From Caenorhabditis elegans (Eukaryota; Nematoda; Chromadorea; Rhabditida; Rhabditidae): 64,000 bases of DNA. Position numbers and translations under genes: made by a program. Each line of letters starts with the position of its first letter. Position 1 is the stretch's first letter. The stretch covers positions 7,936,001-8,000,000 of the forward strand of contig NC_003279.8 of assembly GCF_000002985.6 (NCBI RefSeq), given 5' to 3'. The notes below the pieces were generated by a model that saw nothing but the letters and a program-made list of their open reading frames with translations, did no database searches and was not told the origin of the DNA. Of this stretch, positions 41,000 through 55,100 are shown piece after piece.

Positions 41000-43900
41000 T
41001 ATTGTTACTTGTCAACTAGACAAAGAGAACGAAATCAAAATGGTGTTTCTAGAATTTACAACACTGTAAAATAGGAATGATTCAAATATCTTATCGATCT
41101 TTGAATCTTCTGGTTTTTTTAGTTAAAACGTGGTAAAACATTACAGGGCTAATAAAAATTATTTTGTTTAAAATTTAAATTATTAAAGTTATCATATTTT
41201 TTAAAGAGTTTAAGAAAATAAGTTAATTAAAATTGATAAATAAAACTGTTGCTCCTAGAAGATAAATACTGGGGAAATATGGTACTTTTTCTTCATAAAA
41301 TAGTACGAATCATATGTATACATACTTTTCCCTACATCTCATAATCCCGTAATTACTCATTCTTCTTTTCATTTGTTTCTCTGTATATTTGAGCTCAAAC
41401 CACAAAAAAAACAGCGGAGCTATTTCAAAGTATATCAGTTTCTACTTCTATTCATTCGAAAAGTAAATCAAGAAACCCCAATATGTTATATAAAACAAGG
41501 AAATAACGAAAAAAGTTGGTTCAGTGGTGCCAAGTTACTGCAAAAACGAAGGTCGAGTTGTATCATACTTACAACTTTTAAATTCTAAACAAAATCTCCA
41601 GTATTCACCATATAATTTCTAACTCATCGGCATTTCCCTAAAAGAAACTTGGAACACGGGGGAATATTGTTATCACTTGTTCTCCTTTTATTCTTTTTGT
41701 CCACACCATCATCTCTATTTGTTTAACGAATCTCTTTTTTTGGGATGCCTCTTTCAAATCTTTCTTTTTCACACATTCAATGCGTTTGGCTTCAAAAACT
41801 GAGGCCTGCAAACGAACATTTATTTTTTCTACCATTCGGATATTTTTCCTGTTCACCAAATGACCTTGAAATTTGCTTGAATAATAACAGACTTTAAACT
41901 TGGTTCCGAAAGTGTTAGTTTGGGATTATAAATTACAAAATCTGTTCTCAAAGTCAACACTTGATTTTTATTACTTTATGAGTCACTAAAATCTGTTTTG
42001 AAATTCTCCTTCAATTGACTTCATGTTTATCCCCCTCGACTTGTCCGTTTTTCCGTTTCTTTTCCACATAAAAATCATGATTTTTCCATTTCTTTTTCAC
42101 TCAATCTGAATGATTCTCTTTCAAACACAATCATTCCATAAGTTCTATGTTCTGTTACCCTTTTTGTGCATAGTATCATCTCTAACAGTCTAGTATCTTA
42201 AGGTTAATTGAAATATTGTAATTTGACAAATGTCAATCATTAATAACTTTCATATAGTTTTGCAGTTAAACATTCTGTAAAATATTAAAAATGTTCCAGT
42301 TTATCTTGATTATCCAGACATGTATTATACGTTTTTCATTTTTCAACTAATTTGCTCAAAAATAGAATCTCATGAGGTAAGGAATTTCATTGATTATAAT
42401 GTTGAATCATTAACATCATTCCCGTCGCTTTCGTCACTAATGTCTACTGGGAAAGAGTGAATGAGCTTGGTTAGTTGGTTAGTGTTTCAAAAGAGCAATT
42501 TTTCAGTTTTTTCAAAACGCGATAGATAAATCAAAAGTGTGTTAAAAATTTAAGAAAAATCGAACCACGACCTTTTCGAGTTTTTGTGCTTCCAAAAATA
42601 GAAACTCTGCCACCCTTGGTAGGAACAAAGAAGGCGTAAGCCACCTCGGAGATAGGCTTTTATTTGTAAACTTGAAATTTCTTGATATATTTTTTTTTTT
42701 TGAAACCTTCAGTTACAACTCCGCTGGCTCCAAGATTAGCACATCATTCCAAATCTACTAGAATGACCCTACAAACGTGTTTTCACCGTTTGCTGCTCAC
42801 TGAGCATCATAAAACAGCTGTCAGCAGTGCTTGCGCGTGAACTTTATTTATTGAGCCGAATTGATCCAGTTTATGGGCATTATAAATTATGAGGGATTTT
42901 CTTGGTTACGATATACTTCTTGAAATCGTAACCGATTTTGAGAATTTCCAATTCAATAGTAAGTTATACATATTACTCTTTTTTGTCATTGAGCATTGTG
43001 CACTTCTCAATCCTTATCACGAGATATTCCTAGGTTCCTTATCATTACATTATATTAGAGCCTTCTCTCTTCATTTTCCCTTCTTTGTATTCATTTTTGC
43101 CTCCATTATATCGTCTATACAAATCACACATTATTTCTAATTCCTTTTTTATCTGTAACATATCTGCGTCTCTACATTTCCAGACACAAATCTATGTTGG
43201 AGATGGGCACTGTGCCCACAAGTTGTGCCAATGACCCCGCCCTATCGGTTGTGACTTTTCGCAGATTTTTCTTTCGATTGTTTCTCTGCGTGCTGCTTCT
43301 TTTGAAACTCCTTTAGAATACGTTGATTATTATGTAGAGATATAGGGTGATGTGATGCATGGTAAACGACTTACACTGCAAGATTGTCTAGCTTCTCATT
43401 GTTATCTCTACTGACAGATACGTGTGACTCTTTCTTGATTTCACAATTTTCTGAAACGTCTACCAGAAGACTCATGCATCCGTTCAGATGGGTCTTGTCA
43501 CGAGAAAGAAGTTCCCGGAAAACCTGTTTTTAATTTCAAAAATGTGACATAGAAAAACAGGCAGAGCTTGAAGACAATTAAAATCAATAGATTAGACAAA
43601 AATATAAACTGACCGCTTTTTTCAATATTAATGTTTTTTTTTAATAATTAAAGTAAAATCCTCACATTTAGATACTTTGAAACTCAGAAGATATTCAAAG
43701 TTAAAACGCTATAGAATATTGGTAGAGCAATATCTAGATGGTCGAAATAGTTGTCTGAAAAGCATTACAAAAAAGTGCGTTTTGTTTATATCATTAAAAT
43801 GTTTCCTCGAACTAACAATATTATTCTGCAAATGTGCAGTAAAGCCTACATTCAAAAACAAACTTTATCCGAAATTCAGCAAATGCGGAAAGATCATTGG

Positions 43901-44164
43901 AAACATATCCATACGTCCAGAAATTGAAACTTTGAAATCATAATCTTATTTAATTTATTTAATTATTTGAACAACATTTCTCTAATGCACATATCGTCAT
44001 ATCATCTCAAATGAAAAGTCTAGTTTTACCCGTCTTTTTTAAATCCATAATGTCTGTTGCGACTTTGGTTCAGTATTCTTTTTGAATATTTTCACCTTTT
44101 AAAGCTGTTCAATTAATTTTTCAGAACACTTTTCACGTTTTACTGCTACATTCGAAAAAAGGAT
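41000..44164. other. 3.2 kb intergenic region
   Basis: No gene supported. Short open frames on both strands (for example 41638-41859 minus, 42889-43140 plus) lack splice context or protein-like composition. The DNA is A+T-rich apart from a G+C-richer patch at 43195-43260, which includes GGGCACTGTGCCC at 43207-43219, a perfect palindrome. This probably holds the promoters of the minus-strand trio and of the gene at 44165. Confidence 0.5.
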
Positions 44165-47100
44165 ATGAAACCGAAAAAGAGGTGAGTTTTTCCAGTAAAA
44201 GCATCTCACGGGATTATGGTTTTCAGAAACCCCCAAATGGTTGTGAGAAGAGCTGCTACAATTTCATTTCTTCGATGTATGCTCTCAGATATTTATTCTC
44301 CAATGGTAATTTTTAAACTTTTTTTACAATCTATTAGGTTGGTCAAAAAGTCTTTGCAAAATTTGTTTGTTTCTTCATTGCTCAGCGTTAATTTATTTTT
44401 TTCCAATTCTGTTTTTTTATTTGCATAGTACGTAATGTGCATGTTTAATATATTTGAAAAAACTTTTGGGTGCTGTTCAAAATGACCGAGAATTTGCTCG
44501 CCGAACGTCACGCCCTCCGAGGGGTTTTCTGTACGAGTTCCCCCAAAGCTGCAATTGCAACGAAGCTCGTCGTAACATGTGTGTAGTGTTAGGCAAGAAC
44601 TCTGTCACCTTTAATACCATGAAGTTTTGGTTCGAAAAGTTCACGAAAAAGAACTACGATCTCGATGATAAACCAAGATAAGATCGCTCTCGTTTGAATA
44701 TCGACGAGGATATTTCGAGAGCCCTGGAAGATGATTCAAGAGCAACGTCACGCGAACTTTCTGCGACTCTCAAGCATCCCCAAAGAATCATCATCAACCA
44801 TCTCCAAAAAACCGGAAAGATAGAAAAGTTCGGTCAACTCGTTCCTCACAAATTGTCCGATTCTCAGAAAAATTGCTTTGTGACCTCTCTCTTTCGCTGC
44901 TCACTAGGAAACGAACTGGGTTAAAGATATCATTACTGGAAATGATAAATATATATATATATCATTCATTCACGTCTTCAAGGCAAAACATATAAGGGGA
45001 AAGCGTATACAAATAATAAATGGGTATTGTATGTTAGCCATACCAGGAAAAAAGAGTGGTACCCGGTCGAGGAAACCGCGACACCTGACCTCAAATGAGA
45101 ACTTCACGGAAAAAAGTGCTTCTCTCAATTGGGCGGGACAGTAAGGGTGTCATTTCCAGAGAGCTTCTTCCAGACTTTGCTACAATCAACGCTGGCCTAT
45201 ACTGCATTTAATTGGAAAAGGTGGTCCATGCTCATCGATTACATCGCCCTAGAGGATCAAAGTTGTTGCTGCTCCATGACAACGCAAGACCGTATACAAC
45301 TTTTAAGACCCGCCAGAAGCTCCAGACAGTCGGAATCCAAATTTTGTCTTACTCATCGTATTCGCCGGGCTTGGCTCCTACTGACTACCATCTGTTCCGC
45401 TCACTCCAGAATCACCTTGCCGGGCAGAAGATTCATGACCCATTGAATCTTGTTCGCTTTGAAAAAATACTACTTCCAAAAAAAAATCAAAATTTTGCAA
45501 AGACTTTTTGACCAACCTAATATATAAAATGTTTACAATGTTACATTTCAGCAAGTTGCATCAGTTAAATTTGATGCTCGTCTTGATTATGGAATGGACA
45601 ATGAGGTTATCGAATTATTTGAGAAAATCATAAAAAGATTTGGAAAACTGAAGAGAGATATGATCCCGTTTGAAATTTTCAAGCTCGTAACACTCTACTG
45701 TACTTCACAAGATATCAGAGGAATACTTGGAAATACTCAGGTAAATATTGAATTTAAAAATATTTACATTTTTGAACATATGATACTTGTAGAATTTCTG
45801 AACTATTAAAAAAAAACCTAAAACCTTTATAGATTTTCCTTTGAGTTTTTGAGCTAGAGTTTTTCTTAAGCTCAGAAATTGGTCATCATTTTCGTGTAAT
45901 TTGCTCAACTTCTTCTTTTTTTCTTTGATATCTCCTGATCAAAATTTTAATAAATTTCAGATTCCAGAAATGAAACCATCCTATCGAAACACGCTCACAA
46001 AACTCGAAAAAATTCGAGAAGAAATCATAGATTATCAGAATAGAGAACGGCCACCAACTGAGCCCCACATGAAGACATTTCTCGATTTTATTCTCAAAAA
46101 AGCAGTTGAAAATCATAAATACTTGGAAATGGTGGAATATGAAAAAGATGGGAATCATTTGGAAACTTATATTGATGACTTATGTGACAGTGCTCCGAAA
46201 AAGGTAGTCGATTTAAAAAATTTAAACTATTGAAAATATTTTTTTTTAATCTTGTTTAAACTGCCTCCAAAAGGAAAACTGCAAAACCAATCGGCGCCGT
46301 TCCACTTGGTTTAAAGTGAGCTAACCGCTGATTGGTCAGTTCTCATGTTGGATGAAACTGAAATAGAACTTATGGATGATTCATTATTTTTACTGAATTT
46401 CTTTCAGGAGTTGTACGGTGGTCATCCAGGACTACAAGATCATGTTGTGTTTCTGAAGCCAATGGTTTGGACTGAACGTGGATATGCAATCTCTCCAGAC
46501 TTATTCACAATGTATCCTGAACTTGAAACATTTTTCCGATCGAAAATCGGAATGGCTTTTTATCAGAATTATATGAAATATATTGGGGTATTTTATCTTA
46601 GTCTAATACACTTTTATTTAAAAATCAAAGTTTCAGAACAAATTTCCAAATATGCAAAACAAGATTCTGGATCATGTGAATGCATTCGCCAGTCAATATT
46701 TCCAATGGATGGTTTCAATGGTTAATTTCCCAAATAATATTCCGGCTGATGTTCGTTGGAAGTATGCACCTATGGAAGTAAGAATATCACGTAACAACTT
46801 ACAAAACTAATTGAAATTTCAGACAAATTATTCAAGCACATCAACATTCAAAAAAATTCTTTTGCGTTTTTTCACTTTTTTCGAAAATGGTAGAATTCGA
46901 CGAAAATTCGTTTTTCTTCACGAAATTCTTGTGGTCTTTCAAAAATTGGAAACACTGAAAATTTCATTTGTTGGTTCAGGTGAGATTGATGAAAATGTAT
47001 ACTAAATGATAATGGTGTTAAAAATTTAAATTAGCGTTACTGTAAAGGTCCGTGTTTTTATGTTTGTATCTGAAACACCACAAAAGACAAATATTCAAAA

Positions 47101-48350
47101 AATTATGGAAAATATTACAATTCTGGTTAATGTCCCTTTTTAAATTTTCCAAAATGAGAAATGCAAGACCAATCAGCAATTTGTTCCGCATGAACCAATC
47201 AACGGAAGTGGGCGGAGTCGAACGTCGCTGATTGGTTTAATTGTAAGGGCTCAGCACTGATTGGTACTACAGTTTTGGTAATGGAGAAAATTCAAAAAAA
47301 TAAATTTTCTTGATTCCCTGATTCTTCCTAGATTTTTTTGTTTTTTGCGATATTTCAACACTTGGAATACTTTGAAACAAAATTTAACTTTTAGATCCAA
47401 TCAAACTTTCATCAAAAACCACGGAATCTCCACTTGTTCATGAGATTGCGGAGTTTACAAACGCAGAACATGTAATGATGATGATTCGTAAAACAATTCC
47501 AAATGCTGAGGATTCTATTGAAATTTTGGATTCCGAATTGCATGCTATGGGAGTAATTGATAGAAAATGTCTTCCAATTGTATCTCCATACAATACTCAT
47601 TGTATTCCTTCTCCACAAGCATTCCAGAGAATCGTTGAAATTCTTATAGACGAGGTTCAGATTGGAAGACGTATTCCATTGAATTTCCGATGTCTGGAAG
47701 TTCTTATCAAGAAAATGGAACGAATTTTCGTTGGAAAACACATTTTTAAAACGATGGTCGACAGAAATATGGTACATGAGTTGATCAACGAAGCAACAGA
47801 ACTTATGGAAAAGTTCAATGGGAAGTTGAAAAAGCCAAAGGGATTGTTGGGTGAAATTACACCGGATTTGTCGGAGCAACAGAAAATTGAAGCATTTTTA
47901 GATGCTTATGATCAGGTAATATTATACTGCTTCGAAAAATTACGTTTTTTTTCTTTCAAAACTACTGAACCAGGTTTCGACGCGACCGTAAGTTTTGGGT
48001 ATACTGTAGCCCCACACGGCTATTGCTTATTATGTTTTCATTGTTTATTTTCTTATTTTTTTCCAAACTGCTGCAAGTAAATCAAGTGAGAAAAGTACAC
48101 TCTAAATTGGAAATAATAGTGAAATAAACAGATACAGTACTCTTTAAAGAGGCATACTTCTTTGCGTCAAAATGTCTAGACCTGGTACCGTTTTCACACT
48201 AATATTTTTCAGTTTAAACCAATGGTATCCCGCAATGAAATGATCCCGATTCCAGAGGATTTTGAGCTAATGACACCTCCAGGAGAACCTGACATGGATT
48301 TCGTGCACTTTCAGATTTGTCCACCAACCAACGAAGATCTTCGTAATTAG
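44165..48350 (+). CDS. unrecognised 554-residue protein, helical
   Basis: Nine exons (44165-44181, 44227-44305, 45552-45740, 45961-46203, 46408-46587, 46637-46777, 46823-46979, 47395-47915, 48213-48350) give 554 residues, with phases agreeing throughout. I recognise no domain. The protein reads as mostly alpha-helical and charged, with blocks such as EVIELFEKIIKRFGKLKRDM, LYGGHPGLQDHVVFLKPMVW and HEIAEFTNAEHVMMMIRKTI; helical-repeat (HEAT-like) architecture is possible. The C terminus is acidic and Pro-rich (PIPEDFELMTPPGEPD). No signal peptide or membrane segment, so intracellular. Intron 2 carries a mariner element. The small first exon (MKPKKR) is the weakest part; an unseen 5' extension is possible. 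Confidence 0.72.
44334..45520 (+). mobile_element. mariner-family transposon, degenerate, 1187 bases
   Basis: Terminal inverted repeats TTAGGTTGGTCAAAAAGTCT (44334 on, and inverted ending 45520) are perfect for at least 28 bases and flanked by TA duplications (44332-44333 and 45521-45522). Internally, pieces of a mariner transposase are readable in the host gene's direction: an N-terminal DNA-binding part from about 44454, an in-frame stop at 44679, and, after frame changes, a first catalytic Asp in WVKDIITG, a second in LLLHDNARPY and a third in GLAPTDYHLF. The last two Asp are separated by 34 residues, the D34D spacing of mariners. The stop and frameshifts make it inactive, though intact ends could allow movement in trans. 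Confidence 0.93.
46262..46345. repeat. CCAAT-containing inverted repeat, copy C
   Basis: CCTCCAAAAGGAAAACTGCA, then CCAATCGGC, then after 40 bases GCTGATTGGTCAGTTCTCAT, the inverted arm. It lies in intron 4 of the 554-residue protein gene. Confidence 0.65.
47150..47285. repeat. CCAAT-containing inverted repeat, copy D
   Basis: CCAAAATGAGAAATGCAAGA then CCAATCAGC, with further CCAATCA and two GCTGATTGG/ACTGATTGG inverted motifs; seems to be a compound copy. It lies in intron 7 of the same gene as copy C. Confidence 0.65.
47965..48190. repeat. decayed foldback repeat (copy 4) in intron 8
   Basis: Fragments of the family seen at 7100: CCAGGTTTCGACGCGACCG near 47973, ACAGTACTCTTTAAAGAGGC near 48135 and CTAGACCTGGTACC near 48176. 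Arms are strongly diverged. Confidence 0.55.
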
Positions 48351-49129
48351 GAAATTATTTTTCGAAGTCAGATTTCTATAAAACATAGTAAATTTCTACT
48401 GGAGACTTCCGATTATCTCAGATTTATAATCAAGATCCTACTAAATATCTCTTTTTCGTTTTATCTACCTCACGTGTATTCCGAATCGTACCCTTTGACC
48501 TGTAAGGATAAAGTATAGAAGTATAAAATAACGCCGCAATATTCAAAAAAAGTTTTCTGCAATTCTGGAAACAAGCGACACCCGCGCCTTCTGAATACCT
48601 ACCTCTACCTTTTACTTTTTGTCTACCTGAATACCTTTTACTTTTTGTAACTTTCTCACATTTCCGTTTGTTTGAAGCTTTTTCATTAATGAAAATTTAC
48701 ATAATCCGAAAAATTGAATTATTTTGTAAAACTAATTGTTGAAATGATTCAAGTGTATATTTTAATTTTGTTTTTATATGAAGAAAAACCAAATTTATTG
48801 TCGTATTTCAAAATATTCGTTCGATTACTGTATTCCATGCGAGACCACACGAAGCTTGTCGGCCGTGAGCCTTCAATATCGTATTGACAAACACTTTCGT
48901 TTGCGACGAGCTATCTTTTTAACTATTCCCTGAAATCTAAATTTTACCAACTTCTGAACAGTTTAAAAACAATTTTTATTGAAGATTTAATATCAAGGAA
49001 GTTAATTTCAAACTTAAAGAGGAAACAATATTCTGGGTAAGCCATTGAAAATAATTTTAACTGAAATTACTGATTAATTTTTTCAGAAGCGGCAATTTCG
49101 GTTCAACATTTTCGAGTGGAGCAGAGAAA
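48351..49129. other. intergenic region
   Basis: About 780 bases between same-strand genes, too long for a typical operon gap. A TTTTTTCAG acceptor at about 49086, 44 bases before the next ATG, suggests that gene is trans-spliced. A short direct repeat (ACCTTTTACTTTTTGT, twice) is at about 48606-48648. Confidence 0.5.
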
Positions 49130-52100
49130 ATGGGAAACATACCAGACAGTACGTAATTTTAAAATATTTGCCTTCGCAGATTTTTTGGCGGGAATCTGTT
49201 TTTATGTTTCGAATTGCCGCGAAATAGTCGGTAATGTAAGAACAACGGTTCCGTTTTGAAAAATTTATTTTTCATTTCAAATCGTATTTTTAATTTAATT
49301 CAGAATTTTCAGAACTTCTCGACTCGCCATCAAACATGGGTTCATCTGATAGTGAATCCAATGATTTTCCATCTGAAAACTCCGAACAATGTTCTGTTTC
49401 ATCTGCCGATAAAGGCATTTCATCTAATTCTCAAACGAGTGATGTCCCAAAAGGCAAAGTTATAACGTTGCCGGATGGTACCGTTTGCGTTTCTTTAACT
49501 GTTAAAATCTCCGAAGAAGAATCCCATAAATTAGGGGAATTGGAAGCAAAAAAGGAGAATGATGAGCAAATTTTAGAACCTTCAACGTAAGAAGAAAATC
49601 CGAGAATCTCTGTTCTTTTAAATATTCAAACTTATTTTAGAAGTGTTTTATTCGAACGAACTGCATTTCCGCCAGTCGATTCACGAAGCCCAACTTCTCG
49701 ATTTCCAGGTTCGAAGAAAAGGTAATAAATCATATTTCAACCCATCAATCCTTCTTCTATAAGTGGATATTGAAATTATGCATATTTTTATTTTTGTGAC
49801 ATGCAAAAAATCTGCTCTTTTAATTTTGAACACCTTTTTCTCCTTTTTTCAATTTTTTACAACATCCAGCAGAATAGAGAAGAAATATGCAAATTTTCTA
49901 AAAAGAAATCGTTCTTTTTTATGTCATACCAGCCGTGGACCGCACCTTCGGCGCGGCCCCCGACTTCTGGGACTGAAAATTAATTTTTTATGAAACTACC
50001 GTAACCCTACAGTGTTCCTACCGTACCACTATTGTACCACTACAGTACCCCGACTATATCCCTACACTAACCCCAAGTCACTATCCCTCCAGAAGCCAAA
50101 ACTTCACAGACTACAAAGACTACATAGACTACAAACTATGGACACACAGAATAAGCGCTTTATATATAGTAAATGATATTTCAAAATGCTTCTTGATTTC
50201 GCATAGTGTTCGATTTTAGGTGAATCATTTTGAAAATGCCTCATTTTTTGACGCCCAAGGTTTCACACAAAAAATCTCACTGAATTAATTTATTCTTATT
50301 TAATTTCCGTTAATTTGTTTGTTCACAGAGAAACAAACAATTATTTACATTTCTAAATTGAAAAAAATAAACGAGAAAATCATTTTTCCAGTAACCTGAT
50401 CACCCGGCTGAATGTTAACGAAATTCATTCTTTGAAAAAGTCGTTAATGGATCTTCTCAAGCAAGAAAAAATGAGTCAGGAACAACGAGATGATTCGGAT
50501 GTTGACGATGAAGAATCTTCTGTCGAGTAAGTAATTACTGTAATAGAAAATTTAAAAATTGAATGCAAGATTCGTTTTTAAAAGAAAAAAAAGCTATATA
50601 ATATGAAGAGAAAAATATTTATACTCTAAAGTTTTTTGGAGACACTTCTTCAAAGGGTTATATATCTGAAACTACAAACTCCAATTATTTACTGAAATCT
50701 ATTTTTTCTATTTTTCTATGCTCTATTACTAAATTTTGATTAAAAATATTAGAAGAACAAAGTATTCCATTTTTTCTGAATACTTTCGCGTAGATTCAAT
50801 AGATAACATATGATTAATCAGGTGATAAAGAGACACTTTCATACTCTTTTGTTAGTTGTATGGAATAAATTTGAATTGATCAGCTCTTGGAATTCCCACG
50901 TCGACTTTTTCTTCCCTTCTCGTCTCTGCCTATAATTTCAATCGATTTTCTGACTTTTTGGTGTCGCTTTTTGTTTTCTGTTGAGTTTTCCTAATATGAA
51001 TGAGTTTAAAATTTCAGAAAAAACACATCTCAAAATACAACTTTTTGAAAATTTCAGATCTTCCGAATCTCCTTGTACAAGTAGCATCACTATAAGTGTA
51101 GCATCTCCAACTGATCCTGAGGCGAAGAGACAAAAAAAGAAGGAAAAGAAAAAGGCTCGACAACTCAGCAAAGAGCAACAGATTAAAAAACAGCGGGTAT
51201 GTGATTTTCCTTGTATGAAAAAGTGTTATAAATTTCAGCTCGAGCGTGCAGAAGCTGCAAAACAGAGAGAGCTAAACTTGGCTGAGCACAAAAGACATCT
51301 GGCAAAGTACGCAGCGCTGGTTGCCAAGCCGACGGTTGTGAAGACTGATGAGCAACCGAATAAGAAGTCCACACAGCTTCAACCACGTGTAGAGAAGACA
51401 GAGAAAATGAACATTTCCGTGGTGAGCAGCGACGAGCAAAAAGTGGAAAACAGGACTGGCTCATTTTCATCTCCTTCTTCAACTCGCCTATCTAATTCTT
51501 CTAATATTCCGTCTTGTTTTGCAACTCCTGATTCACCAGATTCGCAACTTCAGAGCTTTGTTTCTAATAACAGTGATTTAGACGCTGATACTAGTGTTAA
51601 TCTATCTATAACAACTGATGGAGTTCATCTGATGATGTGTGTAGATAAAGCTGCTCAAGGTGTCGTCGTTGAAGCTACACACGTTGGAGAAAGTGAAAAT
51701 ACTATTGAAGTTGTTGAAGACGCTGAAAAAAGCTTCGAAATCTTGGTTTGTGGGCAACGAAGAAAAGTAACTCCGTTTACTCCACGCAGGAAACAGGACT
51801 CAAGCTCCGGAGATGAGCAACCTGCTTCTGAATCAACTTCTGCTTTTGACATACCTGAACATCCTCCAGTTATTGTTCCTTTTCGTAATGCACCGATAGT
51901 ATATTCAAGTCAAACATCAAATATTCCACAAATTCATCCTCCTCTTCCACCACCACGATTCCTTGCAATGCCAATGCAATTCTCTGGTCATCCTCCACCA
52001 GTCATCATGGGACCACCAATCATCAGACCATTCGGTGCACCTCCGCCTCAATTTATTCCAATTCAATCCAACTATGGACGTCCTCCACAATTCCCGCCGA

Positions 52101-55100
52101 TCGGTGTTGTGCCTATTCCAATTCAAAGATTGCCAATGCAACGAATGTCGGGACCACCAGTGATGATGAGCCGAGGACCAGTGTACTGTTCACAACCAGT
52201 TCCAATGCATCCGATGCAACAAAATGTTCAGAATATGCAATCATCATCACGACAAGATTTTGGCATGAACGAACGGCTGCTGATTCGTCCCAATCAAAAA
52301 CCACTTGAAATAACTGCTCCACCGGTATCTGCGTCAAATAGCTCAAAAATCGAAAAGATGGGGAAAGTCAAGAGACCGGAGCCGAGAAGGAAAGAAATAA
52401 TTAACGTGTCGAGAGTGTCACAAGTTAGGAACAATGGGAAAGATCTGGATCAATTTAAAACCCAAAAAGATACCGTGCCAGAAACAAGGAAACCCATAAA
52501 TGAGTGCAAAGAAAGTGAAAAATCCGATATTGTTGTTGCTAAAGATGTGGGAGTAGTTGAACAATCAGAAATTGTGTCTCAACCAGAAAATTCAAAGGAT
52601 CTATCAACATCAGCAAATAAAGAAGAAACATCAATTGTTGAACAAGTTGCAGAAAAATCATTGATTGCTGAGAAACCAGATGTTAGAAGAAGTTCAAGTA
52701 TAGATTTGAATGGTGATTTAATTGAAGCTGTTGTGGCAACAGTTCTCGATGATTCTGATGATGAATCACCTATTCCATCTACTTCAGTCAGTTCAGAATC
52801 TGTTCTGGATTCTACACAATCAGAAGCTCAACAGGATGCCATCAACCGTGTATTGGGGTTTTCGAAGCAATGCGAAGAAACGAATTTCAGTATTTGGACG
52901 GGGTTTGAGAATGAGTGTCCAGAGCCAGTGATTGATATCAATGATAATGTTCTAGCGGCAATTTTGGAGCCAGATGAAGAGCCGAAGACTGAAGAAGAGA
53001 ACGATGTGGTTACGGAAATTGAAGATAAAGCGCGTGACTTTGGAGAATTTCAAAAACCGACTTTATTAACAATTTGTCAAGAAGTGGAAGCATATTTTAG
53101 GTGGGTTTAGTGAACTTGCAAACGAAATTTTGAAAATTTTTCATCTTCGCAAATTGTAAAATTCATTTAATTCAAAAAAAAAGTGACACTGAAATTCGAG
53201 AAAATAAAGTGAAATTTCGCTTGAAAATTCAAATTAGAAAATGTTAAACAATTATAGAAAACAATGTAAGTTTAAATAAATTTCAGTGAGCATCATGATG
53301 AATACGTTGGATCTGTTGTTGATGATATGGAACTTCGAAAAATCTTCAAAGAAACATACGGTGGTTCGATTCCGGAAGATCACAAACAAATTATCGAAGA
53401 AGTTTGCTCATTTCAACCTGGATATATTCATGTTTTTGATGCACTCATTGGCAGTAAACTCGAGTTCACGTACACGATAATGTCAAATATTGATAGAAAA
53501 ATTGAAAAAGAGAATGATCGTCTCTATCAACACTATTCATCACGGCCTGCTGTCGATGGTGTCGAGAATTTTTACGAGCGATTCGAAAAAGAAATTTTAC
53601 CGTAAGATTATTATTTTTCTGTTTTTCGCCTTTTTTCTTTGTTTGGGTACTTGTTGAAAAGATTTCTCGTTTTCGGAGAAAAAACGTTTTTTCGAGTCCA
53701 GAAAAAATACATTTTTCGTCCCCAGCCTGCTATTACAGTACCCCAATCCTATGCCCCCACTATCTCTAACTCATTATCCTTTCAAAAGTTGAAATTATAT
53801 AGACTACAAACTATACACTTTATATATAGTTAATTATTTAATGAAGGTGAGAATACTATCATTTTTCAGAGAAGTTCTTCCATTCATATCTGGCAGATTT
53901 ATATCAATTCGAACATTCGTCTCTATCGTTGAAGTAGTAAAAGATAATTGTTTGGATGCAATCGATTTATATTATTTGGCAGCATTGGTGTTTGGAACTC
54001 GACCATTCTTTTCACGATTCAATGGAAAAATCAAACAATTGCATATTTTTGAAACTGCAGGAAAACGATGGATTAGTCGGCCGCTGATTGATGAGGAACC
54101 ACGTTTGAGATCATCCCAGAATACAAAAGAGAGTCGAATGGTGACAGTCTTGGATTTCTTGAATCGACTGAGACCCCATATAGACGATATATTGCAAGTT
54201 CTTCCCGATACAGTTGTCAATGGAGCAGAGTTTTTGAGTACTGCTAAATTGGTTTGCGGTTGGCATGATGATCACGAGGAACGTATTTGGAATAAGGTAA
54301 AAAATAATTAGTTTTAATTTATACCGGTCTCGCCACGACTATTTTGTCAAGAAAACCAATGGGTGTGTGCCTTTAAAGAGTACTGTACATTTAAAATTTA
54401 ATTGGAATTTTGAATGATTTGTATTTTTTCGTAAAAATTGAGTTATATATTAAATATCTGAAATAAAACAATAAAAACACAGATTTTAACAAATATTGAG
54501 AATAATTGATGAAAATTACAGTACTCTTTAGAGGCGCACACTTGTTTGCATTTTATAGTTCTGAGAGTTCTGTATCTTTGGCGCAAATTTTTGCGTTTGT
54601 GTAATACTGCTGTTTGAATTATTTAAAAAATAATTTTAAAAAAACTTTCATAATAAAATTCTAATTTTATTTTTTAACAAATTCAAAAAAAAATTAATTC
54701 CTCTACAAATTTCAGATTGTTCACGATCGATCCAAATTTCAAGAATTCTATGAAGCGTACAAGCCATTTCTTCGAATTGAAATACGAATGGGTACAATTT
54801 ACCTTCGAAAACTTACTTATGAAGATGATGACGTGGTTTTTGGTGATGGAATTTCCATAAATATGATGTCTTCTCCTTATTTTACAACACTGAAAAGTGT
54901 TCTTAAAACTGATGAAAGTATTCAAACTGGCGAGAAGAAAAATGTTAAATTTGCGGCAATTGATGATTTGATTGTTCATGATGCTCCTCATCCCACAGAT
55001 GGTTATTCAAATAGATCAACTCAATCTGATAACTTTGAAATGAATCAAATATGGGATCTTGAGAAGGAAGTGATTCGACAATTGAAACGGGATAATATAA

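Noticed and set aside
41638-41859. 73-residue minus-strand frame, Lys-rich
   Set aside because: No start context, no splice partners and composition typical of A+T-rich spacer.
42889-43140. 83-residue plus-strand frame rich in Phe/Ile
   Set aside because: Hydrophobic composition is what T-rich DNA gives by chance; no signal of a gene around it.
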